From assembly GCA_949106495.1 (NCBI GenBank), contig CARYZD010000009.1, forward strand, positions 1-64,000: a DNA stretch of 64,000 nucleotides. Direction: 5' to 3'. A model generated the notes under the pieces. The model did not search any database and had not been told where the DNA came from. It was given only the letters and a program-made list of their open reading frames with translations. The translations under genes and the position numbers were made by a program. Within the stretch, counting starts at the first letter, position 1; each line of letters begins with the position of its first letter. Below, one piece after another: positions 17,902 to 25,614 of the stretch. This DNA is from an uncultured Clostridia bacterium. Lineage in GTDB: Bacteria > Bacillota > Clostridia > TANB77 > CAG-465.

Positions 17902-17937
17902 AAAAAGAGGGCTATGCTTGAGCATAACCCTCTTTTT
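17902..17937. terminator. Terminator of pepF
   Basis: A 16-bp stem with one mismatch (17902-17917 / 17920-17937), T5 tail on the plus strand and A-run opposite, so it may also serve the minus-strand gene. Confidence 0.85.
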
Positions 17938-17951
17938 AGCGTGTGAAATTC

Positions 17952-18179
17952 TCACCGCTTTTTGTTGAAGAAGTTCCCTTTAACAAACTCGATTGTGACA
18001 GAAGTAATGGAATAGGTCAAAAGACCAAGAAGAATTGAACCAAAAACAGCGCCAACAATCGCCTGAAAAGAAAGATTGAATAACGTATAAACCCATATGC
18101 CAATGGTAAAACTACCAAAGAACATAATACCAATAACTGCAATAACTACGCTGATGATGTCTTTACTTTTCTTACTCAT
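17952..18179 (-). CDS. Small two-helix membrane protein of atypical base composition
   Basis: 75 residues: a basic N-terminus (MSKKSKD), two hydrophobic helices (about 8-30 and 37-60) and a basic tail (FFNKKR). Not recognised; it resembles small membrane proteins carried on mobile elements of Firmicutes. The ribosome site AAAGGGGGG is stronger than those of its neighbours. By hand count the gene is about 36% G+C, against about 27% around it, and it uses codons such as CTC, GGC and ATC that are rare elsewhere here, which suggests recent acquisition. A short stem (GTGAGAATTTCAC) covers its stop codon. Confidence 0.75.
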   Translation of the reverse strand: MSKKSKDIISVVIAVIGIMFFGSFTIGIWVYTLFNLSFQAIVGAVFGSILLGLLTYSITSVTIEFVKGNFFNKKR

Positions 18180-18482
18180 AGTGAACCCCCCTTTACTGAA
18201 AACATTCCTTAAGTTACATTCCTTTAATAGTAATCAACCTCCTTTTGATAAAATTATATTTCAACAACAGTTCCCCTTAATTTGGATATATTGATGCTGA
18301 TTAATATAAACATTACTGCCTATATGCCAAAAAAACTATTTCAACAAATCAATTTTGCATAGTAATGCATTATCTAAACGTTTTTTATACTTTTGATTAT
18401 AAACTGCTTAAAGATAAAAAGCAATTATATATACATAAAACAAAAAAATACCATTAAATAGATATTAATGGTACTTAATATG
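18180..18482. other. Intergenic region, no gene seen
   Basis: 303 bases between two minus-strand genes. The right end holds the terminator of the amidotransferase gene (18441-18473); the left end holds the ribosome site of the small membrane gene. The rest shows no open frame of interest and may be part of the acquired segment. Confidence 0.5.
18441..18473 (-). terminator. Terminator of the amidotransferase gene
   Basis: TACCATTAA (18449-18457) pairs with TTAATGGTA (18465-18473); seven T's follow on the minus strand. Confidence 0.8.
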
Positions 18483-19166
18483 TTATAAATTTTTATTATT
18501 CATATAAATTTTACAAGATTCAATAAAAGCCTTAAATATTTTTTTACTGGGTTCATCTTCAGTTCTTTCAGGATGCCATTGTATACCAATATTGAATAAT
18601 TTATTAGACTTTTCAATAGCTTCAATTATATTATTACATTTAGCAGATACTTTATAGTCACCAGAATTTGGAACCATATATCCATGAAGACTATTAACAT
18701 TTATAATATTTTCATTAACAATACTGTATAATTTTGAATCTGTATTTATTTCTACTGTATGTACATACTCATCATTTGGCTTTTTATGTCCTTCTATTTT
18801 AATATTTTTATTTTCGTTATTGTAATTACACATAACTTGCATACCCATACAAATGCCAAGAAGAGGAATGTCTTTTTCATTAGCTTCTTTACAGATATAT
18901 TTATCATAAAAATATATCATATCTCCACCAGGCATAAGTATACCATCACACATATCTATTTGAGCATCTAAAATTTGTTTATCCTCAGCAGTTAATGGTT
19001 TTTCTTTATTATTTATATAAATCATATCTTGAGTAGGTAGTATAATATTTGGAATACCTCCTGCTTTTAAAATACTTTTTCTAATACTTTCTAAAATACA
19101 TAATACCTCTCTATTATTATCTGTAATATATGGTCTTGCGACAACACCAATTATAGGTCTTTTCAT
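18483..19166 (-). CDS. PuuD-like gamma-glutamyl-gamma-aminobutyrate hydrolase family protein (peptidase C26)
   Basis: 227 residues from the ATG at 19166, which has GGTGA 7 bases upstream; a longer in-frame start at 19202 has no ribosome site and overlaps a TATAAT. It is a class I glutamine-amidotransferase fold: MKRPIIGVVARPY strand 1, GILMPGG near 90, Cys nucleophile in PLLGICMGMQVM (about 122), and the His-x-Glu pair in NIGIQWHPERTED (about 197). Family members hydrolyse gamma-glutamyl amide bonds in putrescine or GABA metabolism or act on folyl-gamma-glutamates; no polyamine genes are nearby, so the substrate is open. A broken paralogue lies at 15088. Next to a YtqA-type gene on the same strand but with its own promoter. 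Confidence 0.85.
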   Translation of the reverse strand: MKRPIIGVVARPYITDNNREVLCILESIRKSILKAGGIPNIILPTQDMIYINNKEKPLTAEDKQILDAQIDMCDGILMPGGDMIYFYDKYICKEANEKDIPLLGICMGMQVMCNYNNENKNIKIEGHKKPNDEYVHTVEINTDSKLYSIVNENIINVNSLHGYMVPNSGDYKVSAKCNNIIEAIEKSNKLFNIGIQWHPERTEDEPSKKIFKAFIESCKIYMNNKNL

Positions 19167-19213
19167 TATAATCACCAGATATATTATAACACGATATGAC
19201 AATTATTATCAAA

Positions 19214-20113
19214 TTATTTATAATAAATTCCTTGATATAAATTTCTTTCACGAAGTATTTTATCTAAACCATTTAATACAAGCTTTTTATGTGTATTCCA
19301 TGAAGGTGCAATAAGTATATCTTTCGGAGCATCTCCACTAATTCTATGAATAACTATTTGAGGATTTATATGTGTTATAACATAAGTAAGTTGTTCTAAA
19401 TATTCTTCAAGACTAATAGGAATATATTTACTATTTAAATACATATCATATAATTTTGTATCTTTAGTTATATATGTTGAATGTATTTTTATTCCTTGAA
19501 CATTATGTGAGTTAATGAAACTTACTGTACTTTTTAAATCTTCAAAAGTTTCATTTGGTAGACCTAACATAATATGTGTTACAACATCTATATTGTATTT
19601 ATTTAATATTTTTATAGCATTAGAAAAATCTAATGATGTATATCCACGATTAAGTATAATACCAGTTTTGTCATTAGAAGTTTGAAGACCTAGTTCAACA
19701 CAAACATAATATTTATTTTTATATGATGAAATAAGTTTTGCTATTTCCTCTGTAATACAATCTGGTCTTGTAGCAATTTGTATACCAACAATTCTTTCAT
19801 CTATAAGAGCAGAATCATATTTTTTCTTTAAGTTATCAATACTATCATAAGTATTAGTAAAATTTTGAAAATAGGCAATAAACTTATTTGCACGTAGACC
19901 TCTATAACTTTCTAAATGATTTTTTACTTGTGTAGAGATATCTATATTATTTAGATGGTCTCCTGAACCTCTTTCACTACAAAATATACAACCACCATTT
20001 CCTTTAGTACCATCACGATTAGGACATGTAAAATTTCCATCTATACATATTTTAAGTGTTCTCTCACCAAATTTATTTTTTAAATAACTATTTAAATGAT
20101 TATATCTTTCCAT
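19214..20113 (-). CDS. TIGR01212-type radical SAM protein (YtqA-like)
   Basis: 299 residues opening MERYNHLNSYLKNKFGERTLKICIDGNFTCPNRDG. The cluster-binding cysteines are in the spaced pattern C-N-R-D-G-T-x-G-x-G-G-C-I-F-C (about 30-45), a variant of the CxxxCxxC motif used by the YhcC/YtqA group. The rest of the TIM barrel has IQIATRPDCIT, VELGLQTSNDKTG and THIMLGLPNET. In B. subtilis YtqA has recently been linked to the last steps of mnm5s2U formation in tRNA; I recall this rather than see it here. No ytqB neighbour is present. No strong ribosome site (GTGATAG) at this ATG. Confidence 0.88.
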   Translation of the reverse strand: MERYNHLNSYLKNKFGERTLKICIDGNFTCPNRDGTKGNGGCIFCSERGSGDHLNNIDISTQVKNHLESYRGLRANKFIAYFQNFTNTYDSIDNLKKKYDSALIDERIVGIQIATRPDCITEEIAKLISSYKNKYYVCVELGLQTSNDKTGIILNRGYTSLDFSNAIKILNKYNIDVVTHIMLGLPNETFEDLKSTVSFINSHNVQGIKIHSTYITKDTKLYDMYLNSKYIPISLEEYLEQLTYVITHINPQIVIHRISGDAPKDILIAPSWNTHKKLVLNGLDKILRERNLYQGIYYK

Positions 20114-20220
20114 AAGTGATAGTATAACAAAAATTTACATAAAAAACAATAATATTTTATATAAAATAAAATGTATAAATTTAATTTTAATGCAAAAAAT
20201 ATTTTTGGGAGATGATATAA

Positions 20221-20427
20221 ATGAGAAAAGGTGATGATAGAATAAAATGTAACGTTGCAAAATGCTTACACAATTGTATTGATGATTCAACTTGTAGATT
20301 AAATTCAATTAAAGTATGCGAGTGTATGAATGATGATAAAAGTAGAAAAAGAGAAGACCAAACAGCTTGTGGTTCATATGAATATGTTGGAAATTTAAAT
20401 AAGTCTGAAATATTAGGTGGAAATTAA
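20221..20427 (+). CDS. DUF1540 small cysteine-rich protein
   Basis: 68 residues with the DUF1540 spacing: IKCNVAKCLHN-x5-C-x-L-x2-I-x-VCEC ... TACGSY (Cys at about 10, 14, 18, 24, 31, 33 and 49). The cysteines probably bind zinc. The family is common in Clostridia and some members are spore-associated, but the function is unknown. GGGAGATG precedes the ATG. Monocistronic; a terminator follows directly. Confidence 0.85.
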   Translation: MRKGDDRIKCNVAKCLHNCIDDSTCRLNSIKVCECMNDDKSRKREDQTACGSYEYVGNLNKSEILGGN

Positions 20428-20432
20428 ATTAA

Positions 20433-20467
20433 AAAGCTCACTTCAGTTTGAAGTGGGCGCTTGTTTT
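20433..20467 (+). terminator. Terminator of the DUF1540 gene
   Basis: CACTTCA / TGAAGTG stem (20439-20445 / 20449-20455), 3-base loop, extended by partial AGC/GCx pairs, T-rich tail. Confidence 0.75.
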
Positions 20468-20470
20468 TTG

Positions 20471-20499
20471 TTGCAAAATATACATTTAAGTAATATAAT
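20471..20499 (+). promoter_or_regulatory. Sigma-A promoter of murD
   Basis: TTGCAA at 20471-20476, 17-bp spacer, TATAAT at 20494-20499. Confidence 0.75.
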
Positions 20500-20522
20500 A
20501 TAACAAAAAGGAGCTTTGAAAT

Positions 20523-21905
20523 ATGAACAAAAAAATAGAAGAATTTAAAAAAGAAATAAAAGGAAAGAAAGTATCAGTAATTGGTGTTGGTGTAAGTAAT
20601 ATACCAGCTATTATATATTTAAATAAATTAGGTGCAAAAGTTATTGCAAGAGATAAAAATACTGAAATACCAGAAGAATTAAAAGATATAGAGAATATTG
20701 AATATATTTTAGGTGAAGATTATCTAAAAGATTTAAAAAACTCAGATTATATATTAAGGTCTCCAGGAGTAAAACCATCAACTCCTGAAATAGTTGAGGC
20801 TGTAAAAAGTGGTGTTATTCTTACATCTGAAATGGAGATTTTTATACATTTGACAGATGCAACTGTTATAGCAATAACAGGCTCAGATGGAAAAACAACA
20901 ACAACAACTTTAACTTCATTATTCTTAAAAGAAGCAGGGAAAAAAGTATATGTTGGTGGAAACATTGGAACCCCATTATTAGATAAAGTAGAAGAAATAA
21001 CAAGTAATGATTATGTAGTACTTGAGTTAAGTAGTTTTCAACTTATGACAATGAATGAAAAAATAGATAGGGCAGCAATAACTAATGTTGCACCAAACCA
21101 TTTAGATTATCATAAAGACTACGAAGAATATATTGAAGCTAAAGCTAGAATATTTAAAAATCAAGATGAAAATGGAATTTTAGTGTTAAATGAGGATAAT
21201 GAGTTTACTCAAAGATATGGGTCTGAATCTAAAAGTAAAATTAGAAAATTTAGTTTAGAAAAAGAAACTAATTGTGGAGTATACTATAAAGATGGAGAAA
21301 TTATTTCAAATATAAATGGAAATGCAGAAAAAATAATGGATACAAAAGATATAAAAATTGTTGGAATGCATAATGTTGCAAATATTTGTACAGCTTCGTC
21401 TTTAGTAATAGATATTTGTGGTAAAGATGCAATTAAGAATGTTGCTATGACATTTGGTGGAGTTGAACATAGAATGGAACTTGTAAGAGAGGTAAATGGA
21501 GTTAAATGGTATAATGACTCTATTGCAAGTAGCCCATCTCGTACAATTGCAGGACTTAAAGCTTTCAATGAAAAAATAGTGCTAATTGCAGGTGGTTATG
21601 ATAAACATATACCATATGATGTTATGGGACCATATTTAATGGATAAAGTTAAACTTATGATACTTGTAGGAACAACTTCTCCTAAAATTAAAGAGGCAGC
21701 AGAATTAGAGGCAAAAAGACGTGGAGTAAATACAATGCCAATTGTTGAATTTGAAAACCTAAAAGAAGCTGTAGAATATGCAAAAAATAATACAAAGTTA
21801 GGAGATATAGTTGCTATGTCACCTGCTAGTGCTTCTTTTGATTTATATAAGAATTTTATGATTAGAGGAAATTATTTTAAAGAATTAGTAAATGAATTGA
21901 AATAA
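20523..21905 (+). CDS. murD: UDP-N-acetylmuramoyl-L-alanine--D-glutamate ligase
   Basis: Cytoplasmic ATP-dependent ligase adding D-Glu to UDP-MurNAc-L-Ala in peptidoglycan synthesis. 460 residues, typical. Rossmann-like UDP-binding N-domain with GVGVSNIPA at 21-29; Mur-ligase P-loop ITGSDGKTTTT at 118-128; NVAPNHLDYHKDYEEY in the central domain; C-terminal domain entered through GVEHRMELVREVNGVKWYNDSIASSP, followed by LIAGGYDKHIPY. It sits alone with its own promoter and terminator, outside the usual dcw cluster, as is common in this type of lineage. Confidence 0.96.
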   Translation: MNKKIEEFKKEIKGKKVSVIGVGVSNIPAIIYLNKLGAKVIARDKNTEIPEELKDIENIEYILGEDYLKDLKNSDYILRSPGVKPSTPEIVEAVKSGVILTSEMEIFIHLTDATVIAITGSDGKTTTTTLTSLFLKEAGKKVYVGGNIGTPLLDKVEEITSNDYVVLELSSFQLMTMNEKIDRAAITNVAPNHLDYHKDYEEYIEAKARIFKNQDENGILVLNEDNEFTQRYGSESKSKIRKFSLEKETNCGVYYKDGEIISNINGNAEKIMDTKDIKIVGMHNVANICTASSLVIDICGKDAIKNVAMTFGGVEHRMELVREVNGVKWYNDSIASSPSRTIAGLKAFNEKIVLIAGGYDKHIPYDVMGPYLMDKVKLMILVGTTSPKIKEAAELEAKRRGVNTMPIVEFENLKEAVEYAKNNTKLGDIVAMSPASASFDLYKNFMIRGNYFKELVNELK

Positions 21906-21911
21906 ATTTTA

Positions 21912-21954
21912 AAATACGCTATGATATTTGTATAAATATATAGCGTATTTTTTT
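21912..21954 (+). terminator. Terminator of murD
   Basis: AAATACGCTAT / ATAGCGTATTT perfect 11-bp stem (21912-21922 / 21940-21950), T-tail. It lies directly before the ribosome site of the next small gene, so it may act as an attenuator if that gene has no promoter of its own. Confidence 0.8.
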
Positions 21955-21966
21955 AGGAGGATATAT

Positions 21967-22101
21967 ATGGACGAAAAGAATTTTTTTATAGATTTATCTA
22001 AAATTACAGATAAAAATATTGAGCAAGCAAAGGAAAATAAAAAATCTAGTGAATATACTACTTTGGATTTTGTAAAAGATATGACTAACGATGTAGAATA
22101 A
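21967..22101 (+). CDS. 44-residue small protein, first gene of an unassigned operon
   Basis: ATG with a perfect TTAGGAGG 6 bases upstream. The product (MDEKNFFIDLSKITDKNIEQ... TTLDFVKDMTNDVE) is acidic and not recognised. It ends 21 bases before the start of the large acidic protein, so the two are probably co-translated. The strong ribosome site and clean spacing support a real gene despite its size. Confidence 0.65.
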   Translation: MDEKNFFIDLSKITDKNIEQAKENKKSSEYTTLDFVKDMTNDVE

Positions 22102-22122
22102 TAAAGAAAGGTGTTGTTTTAT

Positions 22123-24894
22123 ATGAGAGAAAGCACAGTTTCCCTAAATAATGTAGAAAAAGCAATTAGAACTTTTTTTGAAGTTGCTGATGATGAAAAG
22201 ATTCAATCTACAACCAAAGAAGAAGTATTTAATGATATATTAAGAGATTTTATAGGGGCAACTTTAAAAAGAAACGATAAATATAGAGATGAAAATTTAG
22301 AGATTGGAATATCAAATATTGAGCAGATAGAAGAAAATCAAAATGAAAAATATGAGATAACTGTAGGAAATATTATTTCAATGAGGATTGGATACGATAA
22401 CTTTTTTCAAAATAAAGATACAATAAAAAAAGTAGAAGATACATATAACTTCTTTTCTACTTTGAATACTGAAATACTAAAAGGATATAAAGAAGATAAT
22501 TATAACGATTTTATTCCAACAACTAAAGAAGACGAGATGACAGCATATTCTAATTATGCTAAAGATAAGTTATTGAATAATCAAACAAGTTTAGAAATAG
22601 ATTCTAAAGAAGAAGGCACTTTACTTACACTTGCTCAATTTTCTAGAGTACTAACAAGACTTGAAAAATCAAATTATTATCCACAAGATATTGTAAATGA
22701 ATCTAGAGAAAATATTATAAAAATGGCAAAAGACAATGTTAGAGATGTATATTATCAGCAAAGTAATGAAAATAACCAAGAACAAATAGCAGAAATTGAG
22801 ATGGATTATAATGGAAATCCTACTAATATAAAAGTAAGTAATTTAGATGAAATTATAGCATCAAATCCTGAAATATTAAATCAATATAAACCACTTAAGA
22901 ATAGTTATAATTCTGATGGGTCAAAAAAAGAAATAGATGAAAAGGTTATGATTTGGAATGATTTAACAGAATGGGTAGAACAAAAAAGTAATTTAAATCA
23001 AGATAATAAAGAAATGATTTTAGGACAATTAAATTCATATTTTTCATCAGAACTTGAAAAGGACATAGTAGATAAAGTATCTCAAAATGGTGGTATTAAA
23101 AATTTAGACGAAGCGAGAATTATACTTGGAGATGAAGCTCTTACAAAAGCCATAGATACTATGGAAAAAACTAATAGAGCAAGAGTAGATTTGGCTGAAC
23201 AAAATACTAATGAAGCAATTAAATATTTTAATGATAAGCAAAATGATGTGTTTTTTAAACTAAGCGATGAAGCTACACAAGATTTAGTGGATATTATTGA
23301 ATTAATTGAAAAAAGGAGAACTCAAGATAAAATAAAACAACTTGAAGATAAAGAAACAGAAGAATTTAGAAAAAGAATAATAGAAGATGTAAAAAGAGAA
23401 CTTCAAGAAAATACAAAAGAACCAATTGATGAAGAGGAAAAAAACAAAATAATAGAAGATAGAAATGAGAGAAAAAAATCATTATTAGAAAAATTAAAGG
23501 AAAGACATGAACAAAGAAAAGAAGAAAATTATATAGAAGAACCTGATGAAGATGAAATAGATGGTATTGATGGGCTAGATGAACAAGATTATGAAGAACC
23601 AAAAGAAGAAAAACGCAGTGTAAAAGCTAAAAATAAAAAAGCAACACAAAATACAATAGATGATGAAAATAATAATTCAAAAGAGAATGAAAACGAAAAA
23701 GATAAAGAAGATATAGATGAAAGTCAAAGAGAAAGTGAATATGAAAAAGAAATAGATAGCGAAAAAGACATTAAAACTGTGGTAGATAATACTAAAGAAA
23801 AAGAAGATGACACAAAAGAGAAAATAGATAAAACAAATAATGAAGTAAATGAGCTAAAATCTAAAATAGATAATTTAAATAACACTATAGAAAAACTTAA
23901 CAATAGACCAAACTTAGATACAAATATTTTAATAGATTTAGAACAATTAAAAGCTATGTATAGTCAACTTCTTGAAAAAAACAACAATGATGAAATTGAA
24001 AAATTAAAATCAATGATAGAAGATTTACAAACTAAAATGGATGAAAAAGAAATTAATGAAGATGAAGTACAAATAGAAAATAATAGCGAAGAAATATTAG
24101 ATATAGATAATATAGATGAAGACACTATAAAAGAAGAGGAAGAAAAAATAGCAGAGAACATTGAAGAAAAAAAGAGTAATGAAGTTTTTACAAAAGAAGA
24201 GTTAGAAGATATAAATACAGAAGCTTCAGAAGCAAAAGAAAAAGAAGAAGTTGAAGAATTTGATCCAAATAAAATTTATTTTGATATTGATGGTTTAGAT
24301 AACGATGAAATAGAAATTGAAAAGGAAGAAAATATAGTAGAAAATAATGATTTAAATATTGGGGATGAAGAAAAACAAAATGAAGATATTGATAGTATAT
24401 TAAATGGTATAGACTATTCAGATAAAGATGTACAAAAAAATCTAAATGATAAAACAAATAAGGTAATTGAGGAATATTATTCAAATCCTGATGTACAAAA
24501 TAAAATAGATAATGATGCAAAAGATAAGATAGAAGATTATTATTCTAGAGAAGAAGTTCAAAGATATTATGCTAAACTTTCAAATGAAATAATAGAAAAA
24601 TATAAGGAACAATATAAAGATAAACTACAAACACAAGATTTATCTCCAGAAACGATTTTAAATAGATTAGAAATGTATAATCAAAAAATTGAAGAATTAA
24701 AACAAAGCATAGAAGAAATTAAAAAGTCTCAATTAAAAGAAGCTTTAGAAAGTAAAAGCAAAACTTTATCAGAACTAAAAAAAGAAGAGAAAGAGAAAGA
24801 TATTAAATGTAAGTATGCTAGTGGAGAGGAAGAAGAACTTAGAAAAGTTGAAAAAGAAATGAAGGAAAGGGGATATAACCTTGGAAAACATTAA
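22123..24894 (+). CDS. Very acidic 923-residue protein with long coiled-coil regions, function unknown
   Basis: Start chosen at the ATG 22123 with AGAAAGGTG upstream; the GTG at 22111 belongs to that site. No signal peptide, transmembrane helix or known catalytic motif was seen. Residues 1-400 look globular and helical; about 400-530 is a highly charged K/E/R segment (KRRTQDKIKQLEDKETEEFRKR); 530-600 is Asp/Glu/Asn/Lys low-complexity; 595-660 is coiled coil (DNTKEKEDDTKEKIDKTNNEVNELKSKIDNLNN); then more acidic linkers. The last 120 residues are helical, with two related units, PDVQNKIDNDAKDKIEDYYS and REEVQRYYAKLSNEIIEKYK. Overlaps the next gene by 14 bases. Could be a scaffold or cell-structure protein; no function is assigned. 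Confidence 0.8.
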   Translation: MRESTVSLNNVEKAIRTFFEVADDEKIQSTTKEEVFNDILRDFIGATLKRNDKYRDENLEIGISNIEQIEENQNEKYEITVGNIISMRIGYDNFFQNKDTIKKVEDTYNFFSTLNTEILKGYKEDNYNDFIPTTKEDEMTAYSNYAKDKLLNNQTSLEIDSKEEGTLLTLAQFSRVLTRLEKSNYYPQDIVNESRENIIKMAKDNVRDVYYQQSNENNQEQIAEIEMDYNGNPTNIKVSNLDEIIASNPEILNQYKPLKNSYNSDGSKKEIDEKVMIWNDLTEWVEQKSNLNQDNKEMILGQLNSYFSSELEKDIVDKVSQNGGIKNLDEARIILGDEALTKAIDTMEKTNRARVDLAEQNTNEAIKYFNDKQNDVFFKLSDEATQDLVDIIELIEKRRTQDKIKQLEDKETEEFRKRIIEDVKRELQENTKEPIDEEEKNKIIEDRNERKKSLLEKLKERHEQRKEENYIEEPDEDEIDGIDGLDEQDYEEPKEEKRSVKAKNKKATQNTIDDENNNSKENENEKDKEDIDESQRESEYEKEIDSEKDIKTVVDNTKEKEDDTKEKIDKTNNEVNELKSKIDNLNNTIEKLNNRPNLDTNILIDLEQLKAMYSQLLEKNNNDEIEKLKSMIEDLQTKMDEKEINEDEVQIENNSEEILDIDNIDEDTIKEEEEKIAENIEEKKSNEVFTKEELEDINTEASEAKEKEEVEEFDPNKIYFDIDGLDNDEIEIEKEENIVENNDLNIGDEEKQNEDIDSILNGIDYSDKDVQKNLNDKTNKVIEEYYSNPDVQNKIDNDAKDKIEDYYSREEVQRYYAKLSNEIIEKYKEQYKDKLQTQDLSPETILNRLEMYNQKIEELKQSIEEIKKSQLKEALESKSKTLSELKKEEKEKDIKCKYASGEEEELRKVEKEMKERGYNLGKH

Positions 24895-25126
24895 AATCTG
24901 TAAAAATTTAAATGAGATTGAAAATATAAGAAAAAACTTAGAAAATGAAAATGTAGCATTAGATGATATATCAATAGATAATTTAAGACTTCTTAACTTA
25001 ATATATGAACTAGAAATATTGGAAACAGAAGAAAGTATTAATCAAATAGATGAAAAGCTAGAAAGTTATAAAAGTAGAATGAGAGCTGCGATTGAATATT
25101 TAAAAAATAAAAAGAAATATCTATAG
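24881..25126 (+). CDS. 81-residue helical protein coupled to the large acidic protein
   Basis: TTG start with AAGGAAAGGGG 8 bases upstream, overlapping the end of the previous gene by 14 bases in another frame, a sign of translational coupling. The product is almost entirely helical and charged (LRLLNLIYELEILETEESINQIDEKLESYKSRMRAAIEYL), consistent with a short coiled coil that might bind the helical C-terminus of its neighbour. Not recognised. Confidence 0.7.
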   Translation: MENIKICKNLNEIENIRKNLENENVALDDISIDNLRLLNLIYELEILETEESINQIDEKLESYKSRMRAAIEYLKNKKKYL

Positions 25127-25218
25127 TAATAGATAATATATTAAATTATAATATTTAGTTAAAAAGTACGATAAAGAGGCAAAAAGTATATAAAAATCAA
25201 TATATTTTTATATTTCTG

Positions 25219-25247
25219 TTGACAAATTGCTAAACGGCGTGTATAAT
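25219..25247 (+). promoter_or_regulatory. Consensus sigma-A promoter of the ylxM-ffh operon
   Basis: TTGACA at 25219-25224, exact 17-bp spacer, TATAAT at 25242-25247: a perfect consensus. Confidence 0.9.
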
Positions 25248-25248
25248 A

Positions 25249-25274
25249 TGTGTAAAGTTCAAAAGCTTTACACA
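25249..25274. promoter_or_regulatory. Perfect 9-bp inverted repeat over the transcription start of ylxM-ffh
   Basis: TGTGTAAAG (25249-25257), 8-base spacer, CTTTACACA (25266-25274). The expected start of transcription is about 25254, inside the left arm, so the element is better explained as a DNA operator than as an RNA hairpin, although TATTTTTAT follows it. Confidence 0.6.
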
Positions 25275-25293
25275 TATTTTTATGGGTGATTAT

Positions 25294-25614
25294 ATGGATA
25301 AAAATATTGAGTTTTCTATGTTATATGATATATATGGAAAACTTCTTACAAAGAAACAACAAGAAATTTTTGAAGAGTATTACTTATATAACTTATCTTT
25401 AAGAGAAATTGCTGAGAATAAAAATATTTCTTATCAAGCGGTAAGAGATAGTATAAAATCTAGTGAAACTACTTTAATTAATTTCGAAAAAGTAACTAAA
25501 ACATTAGCTCTTATTGAGAGAATGGAAAAAGCATATAATCTATGTGATAGTGAAGACTTAAATAAAAAAAGACAACAACTTAAGAAATTGCTAAAAAGTG
25601 AGGATGATATATAA
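25294..25614 (+). CDS. ylxM: YlxM (UPF0122), SRP-associated HTH protein
   Basis: 106 residues from ATG 25294 (GGGTGAT upstream; the in-frame ATG at 25282 has no ribosome site). It has the sigma-70 region 4-like helix-turn-helix LSLREIAENKNISYQAVRDSIKSSE. YlxM homologues modulate the SRP GTPase cycle, and this gene directly precedes and overlaps ffh by one base, the conserved arrangement in Firmicutes. Confidence 0.92.
   Translation: MDKNIEFSMLYDIYGKLLTKKQQEIFEEYYLYNLSLREIAENKNISYQAVRDSIKSSETTLINFEKVTKTLALIERMEKAYNLCDSEDLNKKRQQLKKLLKSEDDI

Noticed and set aside
18097..18294. 65-codon plus-strand frame
   Set aside because: Antisense to the small membrane gene and no ribosome site.
24188..24520. 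Minus-strand hydrophobic frame in the acidic gene
   Set aside because: A shadow of GAA/GAT-rich coding sequence, which reads as Leu/Ile/Phe on the other strand.
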